Shown one piece after another: positions 10,396 through 22,075 of a stretch of 64,000 nt of DNA. The position numbers were made by a program, and so were the translations under genes. Numbering within the stretch: position 1 is the first letter of the stretch; each line of letters begins with the position of its first letter. Under the pieces are notes generated by a model. The model searched no databases. It was not told where the DNA came from and worked only from the letters and a program-made list of their open reading frames with translations. This stretch comes from Incurvaria masculella. Taxonomy: Eukaryota; Arthropoda; Insecta; Lepidoptera; Incurvariidae. Where the stretch lies: assembly GCA_946894095.1 (NCBI GenBank), contig OX335656.1, positions 1,441,001-1,505,000 on the forward strand, in the 5' to 3' direction.

Positions 10396-10994
10396 ATTTT
10401 CGAATAAGAAGCATGTTCATTTTTCTGTGAAGACGATTTTCCACTACATACATCCGTCGAGAAAATATTCACGAATAAAACACGATAAATAATGTATTCA
10501 ACTCTGTATTAATATGAATCGAGCTCATTCTATGTCATAAATATTAACGTTATGCAAAAAAGGCGAGTGTTTCAGATGCAAAACCGCGATACTCAGCAGA
10601 TATTTCTTAATTATTTCTGAGCGCGCTTTAGAGCTAAAAGCCGCACGCGTCTACGTTTATAAAACTCGCGCGCACGTCAAGGTAATTGGATTTAGCCGTG
10701 GATGTTGCTTATACACCCCACCCCCGCTCCCCTGACGCTGCGGACCGGCCGAGAGTCTATATAATAACATTTATACAGCACTTACCCCACTGTGTCTCTT
10801 TCGTTTATCTCAAAGTCGCTTCTTATAGGTTGATCTAATAAAGTAATGGATTTGGAAGATCGAATTGATTTTAATCTATTAATGGTTTACTCTTGTAAGT
10901 GCCTAATGTTGACCGTAGATTCGTTTTATTCAATTTGTGAATTGCTTTTTCACTGTTCGTCAGAATTTATGAGGTCATAATTTTAAGAACTGTT
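10396..10994. other. Non-coding, nothing recognised
   Basis: Mixed composition with a GC-richer patch near 10720-10760 (CCACCCCCGCTCCCC). No ORF or repeat match. Confidence 0.4.
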
Positions 10995-11192
10995 TAATAT
11001 GCTTTTTTTTTTATGTGACTGGACATGGATGGCTAATACCAAACCTTCTGTCATGGTATTAGCCTAACACACCACATGGGAACTAGGTGCCATGCCGGGA
11101 CCTTCCTTATATTGCACGGCTACATTGAACTGGATGGAAAATTCAATGCGATGGTACCAACCCGGGCGGGATTAAAATTACCGACCATTATT
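10995..11192 (-). repeat. 5'-truncated SINE copy
   Basis: Minus-strand copy of the shared SINE body and tail (GACATGGATGGCTAATACC..., GGTGCCATGCCGGGACC, ACATTGAACTGGATGG, ACCAACCCGGGCGGG). The poly-T at 11003-11012 is the complement of its A tail. Confidence 0.65.
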
Positions 11193-11325
11193 AAAAGTAT
11201 CGGAAGGATATGTACATGCTTCATAAAAACCTACTCGCAGACGCTGTGGGAGGATTTGTATTTGTCCTATAACTGATTTGAGTGTTCTGTGGGTGTTTAA
11301 ACTATTGTCTAAGATTGGCTTACCA

Positions 11326-12225
11326 CAGTTATTTTCCTCGGTCCTTCTGGCCGACGTTTCGAACTGTCCCGTGCAGCTCATTTTCAAGGCGAGTGCGTGC
11401 GTGCGGCTGCGCGCACGTTTGACAGACCACTGTCTGTCACACGCGAACGGCTGCGAAGATTGTATGAGTGGCTGTGGGTAGGCAGAAAACTTGTTGCGGC
11501 TGCGTTCTGTGCTCCCATCAATGTGCAGAATGAGCTGACGACATCTTCCTGCGAATGCTTTTGTGGGGAGTCGGACTTGCTACATCTCAGAGGAGCCAGA
11601 ACCGGATTCCAAACTGCTGACAATTTGTACGAGTCTCCTCTATTAAAATTGGCGTGCTTCGAAATCTCGATGGACTCAAGGATAATCCTTGAGAAGAATC
11701 GTTTTTCGGTGGACAAAATCTTCACCTGATCGAATCTTATCCAGTGGTGTATTCCGGAGTCGGCGTGCTCGGCAATCGCAGATTTATTTTTGTCCATTTT
11801 CTTAAGGGCACGTACATGTTCAGAAATCCGTTCCATAACGCTGCGCTTGGTTTGGCCTATGTAGGATTTTCCACAGCTACAGGGAATCTGGTAGACACCC
11901 GGCGACTGTAACGGGTTTAGGGCGTCCTTCACGGAGCAAAGAAGATGTGACACCTTGGTTTGGGGTTGGAATATAGTTTTTATACTAAATCTGCTCAACA
12001 ACCTCCCAATTTTATCAGTGACTCCCTTTATGTATGGAAGGTACGCCTTCTGCCGCTCAGCACCTTGTCTGCGTGTGAACGTTTTAATTGTGTAGCTGGC
12101 AGACTTTCCTTTATATCCATTACCAAACGTGCGCGCAGCCGCACGCACGCACTCGCCTTGAAAATGAACTGCACGGGACAGTTCGAAACGTCGGCCAGAA
12201 GGACCGAGGAAAATAACTGTGTATT
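11326..12225 (-). mobile_element. Penelope-like element, 3' part with inverted terminal repeats
   Basis: About 100 bp at each end (11326-11425 and 12124-12225) are inverted copies containing CGTCGGCCAGAAGGACC and GTGCGTGCGTGCGGCTGCGC. Each also contains a stem GAACTG/CAGTTC followed by CGAAACGTCGG, resembling the hammerhead-like motif of the remnant at 1078-1682 but with a degenerate CTTGAAAA core. The enclosed minus-strand ORF encodes the Penelope C-terminal region and GIY-YIG nuclease. The polymerase domain is absent, so it is not autonomous. Confidence 0.75.
11384..12148 (-). CDS. Penelope-like element GIY-YIG endonuclease fragment
   Basis: A 254-residue open frame. Residues about 35-75 (YLPYIKGVTDKIGRLLSRF) correspond to the region after the reverse transcriptase in Penelope proteins. 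Residues about 84-150 form the endonuclease: GVYQIPC.CGKSYIGQTKRS holds the GVY / YIGQT pair of the GIY-YIG motif with a CxC as in Penelope elements, then R.SEH.RALKK and IAEHADSGIHHWIRFDQVKIL. The element would nick DNA for target-primed reverse transcription. The ORF starts inside the right inverted repeat and ends in the left one, so both termini are formed by repeat sequence and the natural start is missing. Family membership is secure. Activity is unlikely without the reverse transcriptase. Confidence 0.75.
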   Translation of the reverse strand: MRAAARTFGNGYKGKSASYTIKTFTRRQGAERQKAYLPYIKGVTDKIGRLLSRFSIKTIFQPQTKVSHLLCSVKDALNPLQSPGVYQIPCSCGKSYIGQTKRSVMERISEHVRALKKMDKNKSAIAEHADSGIHHWIRFDQVKILSTEKRFFSRIILESIEISKHANFNRGDSYKLSAVWNPVLAPLRCSKSDSPQKHSQEDVVSSFCTLMGAQNAAATSFLPTHSHSYNLRSRSRVTDSGLSNVRAAARTHSP

Positions 12226-12504
12226 TGTCCTACTGGCTTGGCGAACGCATTTTGGGAGCACGCAGCGGTGATCGTTGGACTGTGCCCATGACGTGCCGCC
12301 GGCTTCCAATAGGCGTACGAACAACATGACCATATGGCGCAGCGATCCGAATTCTCTCCCACTTCTAGTTCCTTTCCTCTTCTGTGTTCGGTACCCTTTA
12401 ACGTGCACGGGTTTCTTTCTATCAGAGTTTGAAAAGTTTATTGCACGACACGAATACTTAAGCGGAGTCCGCTGCGACCTCGGCTGCGACCATGTTTTGT
12501 TTAG

Positions 12505-12700
12505 AAATTGTATTGTATTGTTTTATTGCATTCATAGGTAGGTAACCTACACTTAAACATGTCAAGAATCGTTATGCTAGGTCTATGTCAAAAATATAAA
12601 TATCGCATACTTCCATGCACATAAGAACTGGCAAACATATCAAATCAAATCCTTTATTTACTTTTTTGGCCATACAGAATAGTAAATAGTATTTAGTATT
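12505..12700 (-). repeat. LINE 3' tail, related to 19551-19695
   Basis: TTGTATTGTATTG followed by CATTCATAGGTAGGTAACC... and ...CATGCACATAAGAACTGGC is the reverse complement of 19551-19692, which ends in an ACAAT-type microsatellite. Confidence 0.65.
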
Positions 12701-13139
12701 CATAACATATACATAGTATTTATAATATATACTAAAACAAATAACACTGAACATGTTTCGCAAACAAAATGAGGGAGTGCTTTCAATGTTCGTCACTCAA
12801 AAACACGATATTGTTTGTCATGGCGTATGGAAAACACGTTCGTGTTCTTCTGGGGAGAGTGGTGAGAGCAGAGTTAACTCATCGTTTCGTCTCGCTCGCT
12901 CGTCCTGGGTTCGTCGCGCGTCACCACCACTAGTATTTAGTTGCAGGAGACAACTAAAATGTTCGCTAACAATGTTTTGTCAGAAATAACACAGCAGCGG
13001 ATCTGGCTTTAGGACAGCGAAGGAATACATTTGATCAAACCCACAATTCCGCCAATTTTAAGCTCTGGCCATAGTCATCAAAATAATAAGTCAACCAAAT
13101 AATAACCCTCATTTCGCGTTTCCTTAGTTCAGTTTTTCT
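12701..13139. other. Non-coding, nothing recognised
   Basis: A short open frame at 12753-12989 has no recognisable domain. No repeat match found. Confidence 0.4.
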
Positions 13140-13400
13140 AATGGAACCTGACATGGATAGCTAACACCATAGAACTACCGTTATAATATTAGCCCAATAC
13201 ACTAACCTTCCCTTTATGAGCACGGCTACATTGAACTGGATGGAAAACGCGGACAATTCTTTATTCGCTTCAACCATAGTTTTATCCAATACGGTGTTAC
13301 CAACCCGGGCGGGCTTAGCTCTACCACCTTGTAGGGGAAGGAGACCTATAGTTTTACATGGGTTCCGAATCATTGAACAGCTTGAATTCGTAACGAAATG
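13140..13400 (-). repeat. SINE copy abutting a perfect palindrome
   Basis: Minus-strand copy of the common SINE body (GACATGGATAGC..., CGGCTACATTGAACTGGATGG, ACCAACCCGGGCGGG, TTTTACATGGGTTCCGAATC, AATTCGTAACGAAATGCA). The tRNA-like head is replaced by the palindrome that follows at 13401. Confidence 0.7.
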
Positions 13401-13452
13401 CACGTTCTTTCTCATTCTGAGTGGGATACCACTCAGAATGAGAAAGAACGTG
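13401..13452. repeat. Perfect 24 bp palindrome with 4 nt loop
   Basis: Arms 13401-13424 and 13429-13452 are exact reverse complements (CACGTTCTTTCTC...), loop GATA. The arm sequence resembles the region between head and body of the SINE, so it may be a fold-back copy made during SINE integration. Confidence 0.85.
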
Positions 13453-14174
13453 GCGCTCGACCGGGGAGAGAATTTATTTATTATTTAATATGTTATGACT
13501 TAACTTTTCAAAATCTCCGGCATAACTGTACAAAGAGAGATCTAGAGCAGTGGCTAACGAATTAAGCGCTGAATTCATTTAGCGAGCTTAAGCCCGAATT
13601 AGCTGTGCCAAATATAAAACGTTCTTAATATCCGATGATAAATTACTGACAAACAGGAGCAACCGAAAGCAAGCTGGGGAGGAAATAAAATTAAATGTTT
13701 AATGGAGAAGAGCTGTGAACAATTGCCTCAGCCTTAATGGCCACTTCAAAGAAAATATGAACGCTTCTATCTACCCACGAAATTGTGCGTTGTCTGTCTT
13801 CTGGTGAAATGAAGGCTTCGTGTCTGCGTTACTAATTATAATCTCACCGCAAACTGGCGCTAGGTAATACGATTTTCATGGGCTGAAAAATCATGACGGA
13901 ATGTTTATGAAACAAATACCACGGCTGCCATGTCTGGCGCTGAGACCCAAATGTTTCCAGCTCCTGTATAACAGCAATTTAATTAACACGACTTCGTTTC
14001 ATTAATGATTATGTTTAAGAGACACAACAAGTCGGGTATTTCGGTAATGTGGTAATTATTGGGCTTATATCATGACGTTAGTATAGTGGGATTAGCCATC
14101 CATGTCATGTTGCAGAAAAAAATCATGATATTGCTACTTGTGACGGGGGAACGGCAGAACGTATAAAATTGAGT
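13453..14174. other. Non-coding, nothing recognised
   Basis: No ORF with domain content and no strong repeat match. Confidence 0.4.
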
Positions 14175-14470
14175 TCGTAAAAAACTGGCCAAGTGCGAGT
14201 CGGACTCGAACACGAAGGGTTCCGTACAGCATTTAATAAAAAAAATCACGTTTTTTGTATGCCCCCCCTTAATTTTTTAATATTTTTAAGTTTTACCTAT
14301 TTGTTGTTATAGCGGCAAAATAAATACACACTCTGTGCAAATTTCAGCTGCCTAATAGGCAAAAAATGAAAGACAACCCTGTGACAGACGGATGGACGGA
14401 CGGACGGACGGACAGCGGGGGCTTAGTAATAGTGTTCCGTTAGCACCCTTTGGGTACGGAACCCTAAAAA
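14175..14470 (+). repeat. CCGT/GGAC-bearing dispersed element (plus copy)
   Basis: Starts AACTGGCCAAGTGCGAGTCGG, ends CCCTTTGGGTACGGAACCC, with the internal GACGGACGGACGG block and GGCTTAGTAATAG. The same architecture occurs at 15516, 24734, 28332, 31829, 54562, 55380 and 59437. It has no coding capacity. I know it as a very common lepidopteran repeat but cannot assign its superfamily from sequence alone. Confidence 0.75.
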
Positions 14471-15515
14471 CTATGATTTGACAAAAACATCAAACTATGC
14501 ACAACGTACGCAATAGGCTTATGCGATATATTATCATTTCGTGTAACGACGAACGTACCACAACCAGCCATAACAATAACTTCCTTCTTACACGGAACTA
14601 ATTTTAATCGACTCGTGGCTCTATAAAACTCACTAAGTACTATTATATCGCAATGGCGCCAGTGAAAACACAACCTTCCAATATCCTAAATAAACAACCC
14701 TTAAATTATCATCCATCGCCGACAACGCAGATATATGAGATCCGACTGAATCACTATATTCCGGGAGGTCACAACATTTTTGGTCACGATAATGTCAATG
14801 GCCGAATATGGGTTCACGGGTTCGAAACCAAAACTCAGATGCTAAATAGGTCGGTCTGCCTGCGCAAAGTGGTTGCGTAAGCTTGATTGGCTATACAAAA
14901 TTGATGTTGTTATGTATCAGCTAATGAATATACTGATTGTCCAGTCAGTTTTATAATTGAATACTTAAATATATCTAAAGTTATATCTATAACCTAAATC
15001 GCCTATAACTGCGAAATGCAACCAAAGATTTGTTCAGTGTGTATGTACTGATACTTTCATGCTGCGTTATTTGCAGCCATTTGACTTATCATACATAATG
15101 ATTGTAAAGATAACTACCTTTTCAGGCGCCTTATCTAGGTAACGCAACCACTTGGCACAGACAGACAGACACATTTAGATTCAGAGGGTTGGTCTTTATC
15201 CAGTGAACCATCCAGTTTCAGCCATTAACGTTATCGTTACCATTTTGTCGCGACCTCCTAGTCTACTAGCGATGCTGCCGGTACTTCCGCTTTGAACGTA
15301 TTATGGATAAATACGTTCCTATCTCGATTACTGGAATCGTCGCGTCGGTGACACCGATCTTACTGTTCACGCTACAATTCTACTTGGGTTAGGATGAGGT
15401 TAATATGAAGTCGCAAAGGACAATATACTAGAAATGTACTGATTTATTGAAATAAAACGTAATTATTTCGTCAATCGATCATTTCAGTACGTAGGTTTTC
15501 AAGAAAAAGGTGGCA
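14471..15515. other. Non-coding, nothing recognised
   Basis: Contains a short open frame at 14653-14880 without domain content. Confidence 0.4.
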
Positions 15516-15745
15516 ACGAAACCTTATTACTAAGCCTCCGCTGTCCGGCCGTCAATCCGTCCGTCCGTCCGTCCGTCTGTCCGTCTGTCACAGGGCTGTA
15601 TCTCATGAACCGTAATAGTAAGGCAGCTGAAATTTTCACTGAGTATGTATTTATTTTGCCGCTATAACAACTTTTTTTGTGTTAAATCTTGTACGATGGT
15701 ACGGAACCCGTCGTGTGCGAGTCCGACTCGCACTTGGCCGGTTTT
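15516..15745 (-). repeat. CCGT-bearing dispersed element (minus copy, 5' edge lost)
   Basis: ACCTTATTACTAAGCCTCCG, CCGTCCGTCCGTCCGTC block, ATTTATTTTGCCGCTATAAC, and GTGCGAGTCCGACTCGCACTTGGCCGG. The GGGTTCCGTACCC end is missing. Confidence 0.7.
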
Positions 15746-15859
15746 ATTATATTGCTAAGTACGTTTGTTTTGTCAGTTTGCCAATACATACGTTTATTTT
15801 TCTTTTGTTACTAAGAATGTTTGTTTAATTGGGGTGCTAAGTACTTTTGTTTTTCCTTC

Positions 15860-15935
15860 TTTTTAGGGTTCCGTACCCAAAGGGTGAAAAACCCTTCGTG
15901 TGCGAGTCCGATCGCACTTGGCCGGTTTTTTAAAT
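15860..15935 (-). repeat. Internally deleted copy of the CCGT-bearing element
   Basis: Both termini are joined directly: AGGGTTCCGTACCCAAAGGG then ACCCTTCGTGTGCGAGTCC...CACTTGGCCGG, so the whole interior, including the tetranucleotide block, is lost. Confidence 0.75.
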
Positions 15936-16365
15936 TGAGGAATTTCATCGCGACATTTCCGAACAGGACGATATGCACGGGAAGAAATGGGCCCGATGTA
16001 TTATTTTACGTGCCGGAACCCATATAACTAGAGACCTAAATGGCTTGCGAAATGAACTCGACGTTTCGGAAGTAACGCAGCACATTGCTAAACTGTGTAG
16101 CTCCCCTCGGTCGGCGTGTCACAATAAATTCCGCCTCCAATCCATCGCGTACAGATAACAGCGCGGAATCCATTGGCCAATCACAAACGACGTGCCGAGC
16201 GAGATTTACCGGCCTTATTGATTTATTATACGGCTTTTACAATGCCAGTTGCCGAGTTACTTCTTTTAGCGGCTCACGATAATGGTGCTATTCGTTACAT
16301 CGGGCAGCGTACACTTTGTGTGGAATTTGGGTTATTGAGCGGTATTTTCATAGGCTTATTTCATT
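15936..16365. other. Non-coding, nothing recognised
   Basis: Overlapping short open frames in different frames and no domain. Confidence 0.35.
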
Positions 16366-16630
16366 TCATTTATTTATTCAACTTCGGGTAGTCAAACTAG
16401 ACTAAGTCATGTCACAATTTAATTGATCCGCGGATTCGATAAACCAGTGAAGAAGAACCCGCAAAGAAACTTCACTAGTCTATAAGTAATGATTTTTTTT
16501 CGTGTCTTTTTTTCGTCCACATTAATGATATAACACAATTATGATTGAAAACTTAAATGCTTCTGCCAAAACTTACATTTTTCGTAGAACAGTCTAGGGC
16601 AAAGAACTAAGAAATACGAGGAAACAAGTA
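16366..16630 (-). repeat. LINE 3'-end fragment
   Basis: Reverse complement of the family at 29760-30095: CATTTCATTTATTTATTCAAC, TAGTCAAACTAGACTAAGTC, GATCCGCGGATTCGAT, AAGAAGAACCCGCAAAGAAAC, and AGTCTAGGGCAAAGAAC. Confidence 0.65.
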
Positions 16631-16990
16631 TATAGAGTCAACTGACGGATGAGACCAAAATCGTTTCACAAAAAATGTACTGATTATACACGGTGTTAAC
16701 CCAAGTAGGCGGCATTCCCTAAAGGGGGTTATTTTGGGTCACATACTGATGCCGAAAAAGTAGGTTTCTTTTTGTTTTGACCTTTTGTACACAAAATTAT
16801 CCGTATACAAAATAGTTAAATAATTGGTATTAAAATAGTAATGTCGCGAAAAAAAATAACACCGTGTATAGCACTGTGTAGCTAAAAAATAATAATCTGA
16901 AGTTATGTTTTAAGTTTTACTTTGACGTATTGAGGAAAAGTTAAGAAGTTTGATCGACAAAGAATCAGTGGGTCACCCCTTATTTGCCAT
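16631..16990 (+). repeat. Dispersed repeat with a nested small MITE
   Basis: Outer parts (ACTGACGGATGAGACCAAAAT... and GAGGAAAAGTTAAGAAG...GGGTCACCCCTTATT) match the inverse sequence at 21885-22075. In between, 16687-16869 is bounded by TACACGGTGTTA and TAACACCGTGTA and is absent from the copy at 21885, so it is a separate insertion of about 183 bp, probably a MITE duplicating TA. Confidence 0.6.
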
Positions 16991-18034
16991 CAAAAAAGGG
17001 TTTTTGTCCGGGTTTTTTACTCCCATTGGATTGGTGCCGAATTAATCGAATTCCCTCATATAATTTCTCACATCTAACGCAACCGGTTAAGCTGAATGTT
17101 TGACATGATCCGCCATTGACGAAGATTGTAGCTGTGGGTGAGGGTAGTCTGCGAAAAAACTTACATATATTTTCTCACATTTTCCGCCGGCAAGAATACT
17201 CGCCTGAATATGGACTAAATGTGTGACGTGGTGTAACACACCGTCACAAACCTTAAAATGCGCCAATATAACTCAAACCCTCCAGCGAAACATTTAATAA
17301 AAGCGCAGGTTTTCGCCAATTGGGCACCTCTCGACGCTAACCCGCCCTTATCGAGAGTTTTAATTAACACAGAGAAAGAAATAGACGTGTCGCCTCGTCG
17401 CCCGAGGAGCCATCTTAAATCTGACCCCTCTCGTCTGCAGGAATAATGTTGTCCGTGGCGCCGCAAATTGACACTTAAACCGGTTTCGGGCGGAACGCGA
17501 GCGCGATAAGTGGCAATGCCGGGCGCTAGGGCTGTGTTTTGAGGATTCCAATTGAAATGGATATCTTAAGGGCGGGCCTTGTGTCGATAATGTCGATATT
17601 TAGTTTTTAATTTTAATCATCCATTAAAAAAAATTACAATTTTATTTGTAATTAATAACTTTATCAGTTCAAGCACGGACATACGTATATATATAGCTTC
17701 GAATAAACGGTGTTTAAAAATTATTTCTTTTCTGCTAAAATTATTTTCTGCTTACCGCACAATAGAGATTTTTTCTTGTCATCACGGATTACCTACCCGC
17801 TGCTCTTGCAGAAGAGAAGTTGAGAAGGCCATAGTCGTGTCACGATTTTTTTTTTACTTTACAAAATTATAGATTTGATTTATCATTTGTGCCGTGTGGG
17901 GTTTGGCATGCAAAAAAATACAATCGGGTGCACTGAATTTCTTCCCAGGCATGCCGTAAGAGGGGTACTAAAAGATTCGACTTTAGTATTTTGGATTCCA
18001 ACTAAAACTGTATGTTCACTTCCTTATTACTAGA
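16991..18034. other. Non-coding, nothing recognised
   Basis: Short antisense open frames around 17215-17551 lack domains. The sequence is GC-richer near 17390-17530. Confidence 0.35.
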
Positions 18035-18200
18035 TAGTAGGTTTAATCCCGCCCAGGTATATACCATCGCATAGGTTGAAGTTTTCCATCCAGTTCTAAA
18101 CAGAGTAGGTCCTGCCATGGCAACTAATTCCTATATGGTGTGTTGGAATAATATCATGAAGGTTTGGCCTTCAATATCCAGTTACGTATAAAAAAATGAT
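18035..18200 (+). repeat. SINE body, 5'-truncated and diverged
   Basis: TTTAATCCCGCCCAGG, ACCATCGCATAGG, TTTTCCATCCAGTTC, GGTCCTGCCATGGCAAC and ...ATATCCAGTTACGTATAAAAAAA correspond to the body and A-rich tail of the copy at 26423-26810. Confidence 0.6.
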
Positions 18201-18486
18201 TTTACAATCGTGCGTCGTATAATTTTAAAAGCCATTGCGTAGCTGCCTTCTCACTCTAACCCTATAACGCTAAAATAGCGGACGGCCTACTCCTCTTATA
18301 AGTTAAATACCCATTACAATAAGGTCATAGCTTGTTCTGTGACGTGGTAAGCAACACACTGGCTGCATCTCCCCGCTGCATTGACCATTCTGAATCCTTG
18401 TGTGAAGAGCACCAGCTCTTTCGAAGCGACAACATTCAAAGGGCGTTTGGCAGGGGCTTATAATCAGGACGCCCATTGTTGCGATA

Positions 18487-18665
18487 GTAAGTTTACATAC
18501 GGAATACACACTCCTGAATCCATGCTCAATTAATAGATTTCTTCCAACTTATTGTGATGCATTTACCGATAGCTTATACGTATTTATCATTAGCGCTAAA
18601 TTCGGAAACACATTTCGTGCCACTCATTCCTTGTGGCGCTGCGATCGATTGTCAGAATAGCAAAG
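18487..18665 (+). repeat. Dispersed repeat, paired with 3899-4070
   Basis: Collinear shared blocks with 3899-4070 (ACATACGGAAT, CTGAATCC, GCATTTACCGATAGC, TGCCACTCATTCC). Family unknown. Confidence 0.5.
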
Positions 18666-19550
18666 TAATGTCAAATTGAATTCCTCTCCTGAGAACACTC
18701 CTGATTTATCAACTTGGAATTACCAGGATGAGCCTATGGTCCCAAGATCTCAGATGTTAACGTAACGAGTTTTCCACTTAGTATTTTGTAATTTAAGCCG
18801 AGGTGACATGCATAAAGTATGCATTAATTGTCTTCTTGTGTTTATATTAATTCCAATTAACTTATACAAAATAATCATAGCTGATAGCAGAAGCGAGCCA
18901 CATTCTCGAGGCCAGCCCATCCTCAGAACAAGTGAATTCATGAATTGGCGCATGTCATGGTTTCGATTGGTGAAGCAATAAAAAACTTATTCTTTATACA
19001 GTGCTCACGGTTGAATGTTTAAAAACCTAATTTGTATAATCCCAGTATGTTAGCCTATGGGCGTCGTCAAGCGCCTCCCAGTTGTTAGCACAAGAATGCT
19101 TTTTTCACCATCGACTATTTGGCGCACCTATACTTCTTGGTCATTTGCTTGAGATAGGGTTGTAACGGTGCGAAATATGCCCCACTCTGCATCGCATGAG
19201 TTCTCCCTGTTCGTTTTTATTCCTTTTCCTCAATAATGAGATTAGAAATTCGGAAAATTCGTGAACATTTTCAATCGCTTCAGACTTAGTGAACATATTT
19301 TGCACGTGCTTGATGAGGGAACAATGTATTTTTGAACGAGCTTGACTGTAAACGATTTTAAAATGGGTTTTTACTCTTATTTAGGTTAACCACCAGATTT
19401 AGGTTAAGCTCAATATTCATAATTCAGAATCATAATCAGTGTTTTTTTATCTTTTGCTTTTTTATATTTATTTTTTACGTTTCTCCTTATGTTTGCGAGC
19501 GGTGGCATTAATTAATCAACTACTTAAGTTTTAAACTTATTTTGTGACTG
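18666..19550. other. Non-coding, nothing recognised
   Basis: No domain-bearing ORF or repeat match. Confidence 0.4.
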
Positions 19551-19695
19551 GCAAAATATGTTTGCCAGTTCTTATGTGCATGGAAGTATGCGACATTTAT
19601 ATTTTTGACATAGACCTAGCATAACGATTCTTGACATGTTTAAGTGTAGGTTACCTACCTATGAATGCAATAAAACAATACAATACAATACAATT
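19551..19695 (+). repeat. LINE 3' end with ACAAT microsatellite tail
   Basis: Reverse-complement partner of 12505-12640. Ends in AATACAATACAATACAATT, a tail typical of LINE 3' termini. Confidence 0.65.
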
Positions 19696-21884
19696 ATTAG
19701 TGTCACAATCGTGAAAAGGAAAATAACATTTAAAGAATTTATATATCGTTCGGGTGAACGAAATTGAACAGATTCTACAAAATACCTAAAATCTAATGTA
19801 GGCCATTATCAATTAAGGTTATTTTAAAATTTTATTTTGAGTTCAAATATCCGTCGTTTGGTTCGGAATTCCAAAATCACATTTAGTTAAAATTAAAGAT
19901 TGTTAAACTTAAAATATCGCATATGAAACTTAATCGGCACAATAATTTAAGGGGATAATGAATAGTTCACTTTAAAGTAAAAATGTATCCTACACAATCT
20001 ATGTAACTACTACGTCGCTTAACGGATAAGCGGCCAAAAGATACCCCAAACGAAAGTGGATCCAAGAAATTTCGTCAATTTGGTTGCCACTAATTTCCGA
20101 ATTCCACTTGAGAGAACAAGGCTTAGGGAGACGATTCTATGATTCACTGAAATTTAAAAAAAAAACACGGACAAAATGTTGTTTTAAGGTGGGCCTTCCC
20201 GCTCGACTCCCCATACAAACGTGGAAAGAAGATCATGCCCATATTTCTTGTCAGAGATGCCAACTGTTGCTCAAAATTGCTTTATTTGATCGAACTAGAT
20301 GTCTGAAGACCGTTGGCATTGTAAAATTGTGTTTGCTTTCTAAGTTATAAGGTCCGAAAGTTCGAATTTTTAGCGCGTTTTATACAATAAATTTGTAGGT
20401 GGATTACTCAACGAGAAAGTAAGAACATCTTAAATAGATTAGTCATCAGACATAGCTTGTTTCATCAAGATACGTAATCAATTTGGTTTTTGTTAGATTT
20501 TTAACGACAGCAGTCGTGGTTTACTTTTAGCTATAAGTTGTTTTGTAATTAAAATTTTCGTAAATCTTCCCAAATCGTCCACTATGCACATTGTCTACTT
20601 TGTGGACATGTTACATCTTCCTCATCACGGAGCCTGTCTTTTTCTTGGAAACAGAGAAGGTCTCAGAGTGCAACAGCACGGTTTTGTACCGTGCCCGCGA
20701 AGGATTTAGTCCCGCCACCTTAAAACACCGAATTCGCACTTATAAACTTTAAAATTCAATATAAAAAAAGTTGAAGAAATTCCTGGAATTCCGTTATTAG
20801 GAATTAGGAATTCTGAGTTACGTGCAAATTACGATTTTATAGCGGTTTTCAAAGCCATTTTCTTGACGATAAGATTTCGGGAACTAGGTATTTCAATTAA
20901 TCAAGGTTTTCCGTCGAAAAATCGCTTTGAAGAAGCGGTTTTCTAGACTTAGGATTCCTGATTACGGAATTCCAGAAATAGGCCAGCTGTTTCTGCCATC
21001 CGAGCTCGCTTCACAGCCCCTTATAAGTTCCTTCGCTAGTTACTAAAGTGAACCGGTAGCTCCACAAAACTAGGCTGAACTGAGCTAAATAATTATGAAG
21101 ATTAAAATAAAGTAATGAGAACATTGTTTCATTGTGAATGACCTCCTTTTTAGACCCATCAGCCCTCTTTATCAAACTATCATCTGGCAACCTAAGACCC
21201 ATATGAATAACGTCCTAGCGTAAGCAATACTTTAGCTTGTATGCATAAAGTCCAATAATAACCATTTTAGGCTAAAAACGTATTTTCCTGCCGACACGCC
21301 CGCACCTATCGAACAATGGCCATCGCTGCAATGATTTTGGTGTTCGTTTACACTGCGTCAAATTTTAATGAAGCACCGAAATAATACTGCGGGATTCGTA
21401 TGATAAGTTGAAGAGTCGTGTGTCATATTTCGCCACTTCACCCCTTATTAACCAAGTTCTATGAATATCTAGAAGATATAAGCCATCCTAGAATTTAAAA
21501 AAAATCCTTTAATTTTTTGCTTTATAACCACCAAATTAATAAGCCAAAAAAGGTTGTATCGAGCAAACCGCGCCATCTATGACGGCATAACGCAACTGTA
21601 AATATCATAGACCTAACATAGCGCGCTGTGCTTACAAGACGAACGAAGTGTGGGAGTGAGAGGTCACCTCAAGTACCACTACCGCGAGTTAGAGGGAGAT
21701 GGAACACACCTGCATTAAGACAACTTCTGAAATCATTTATCAATGGAGTCGCGCTCAAGGAGTGTGAAATGTTGTTTTGTGAAATCTTAATGATTTCTCT
21801 AGTTTTCCTTATAGAAATCAATGTAACCTGTGGATTTATTGATTTTGGAGTAAAAACTAGATCAAAATCCCTTTTTTGATATTA
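19696..21884. other. Long non-coding stretch, nothing recognised
   Basis: Open frames at 20084-20350 and 21628-21879 show no domains. A fragment near 20188-20225 (AAGGTGGGCC...CCCCATACAAACG) may be the edge of a MITE of the 7667 family. Confidence 0.35.
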
Positions 21885-22075
21885 AATAAGGAGGGGTCAC
21901 CCCAATCTTTGTCGATCCAGTTTCTTAACTTTTCCTCAATATTTCAAAGGAAAATTTAAAACGTAACTTGAACGAAACGAAACGTAACGAAGCGTAATGA
22001 ATAATTTTTTTGAATAAATATAAACATGTCAGTACATTTTGTATAAAACTATTTTGGTCTAATCCGTCAGTTGCC
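21885..22075 (-). repeat. Dispersed repeat, inverse copy of 16631-16990
   Basis: GGGGTCACCCCAATCTTTGTCGATC...AACTTTTCCTCAATA and AGTACATTTTGTATAAAAC...CCGTCAGTTGCC are the reverse complement of the outer parts of 16631-16990 without the nested MITE. Confidence 0.6.
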
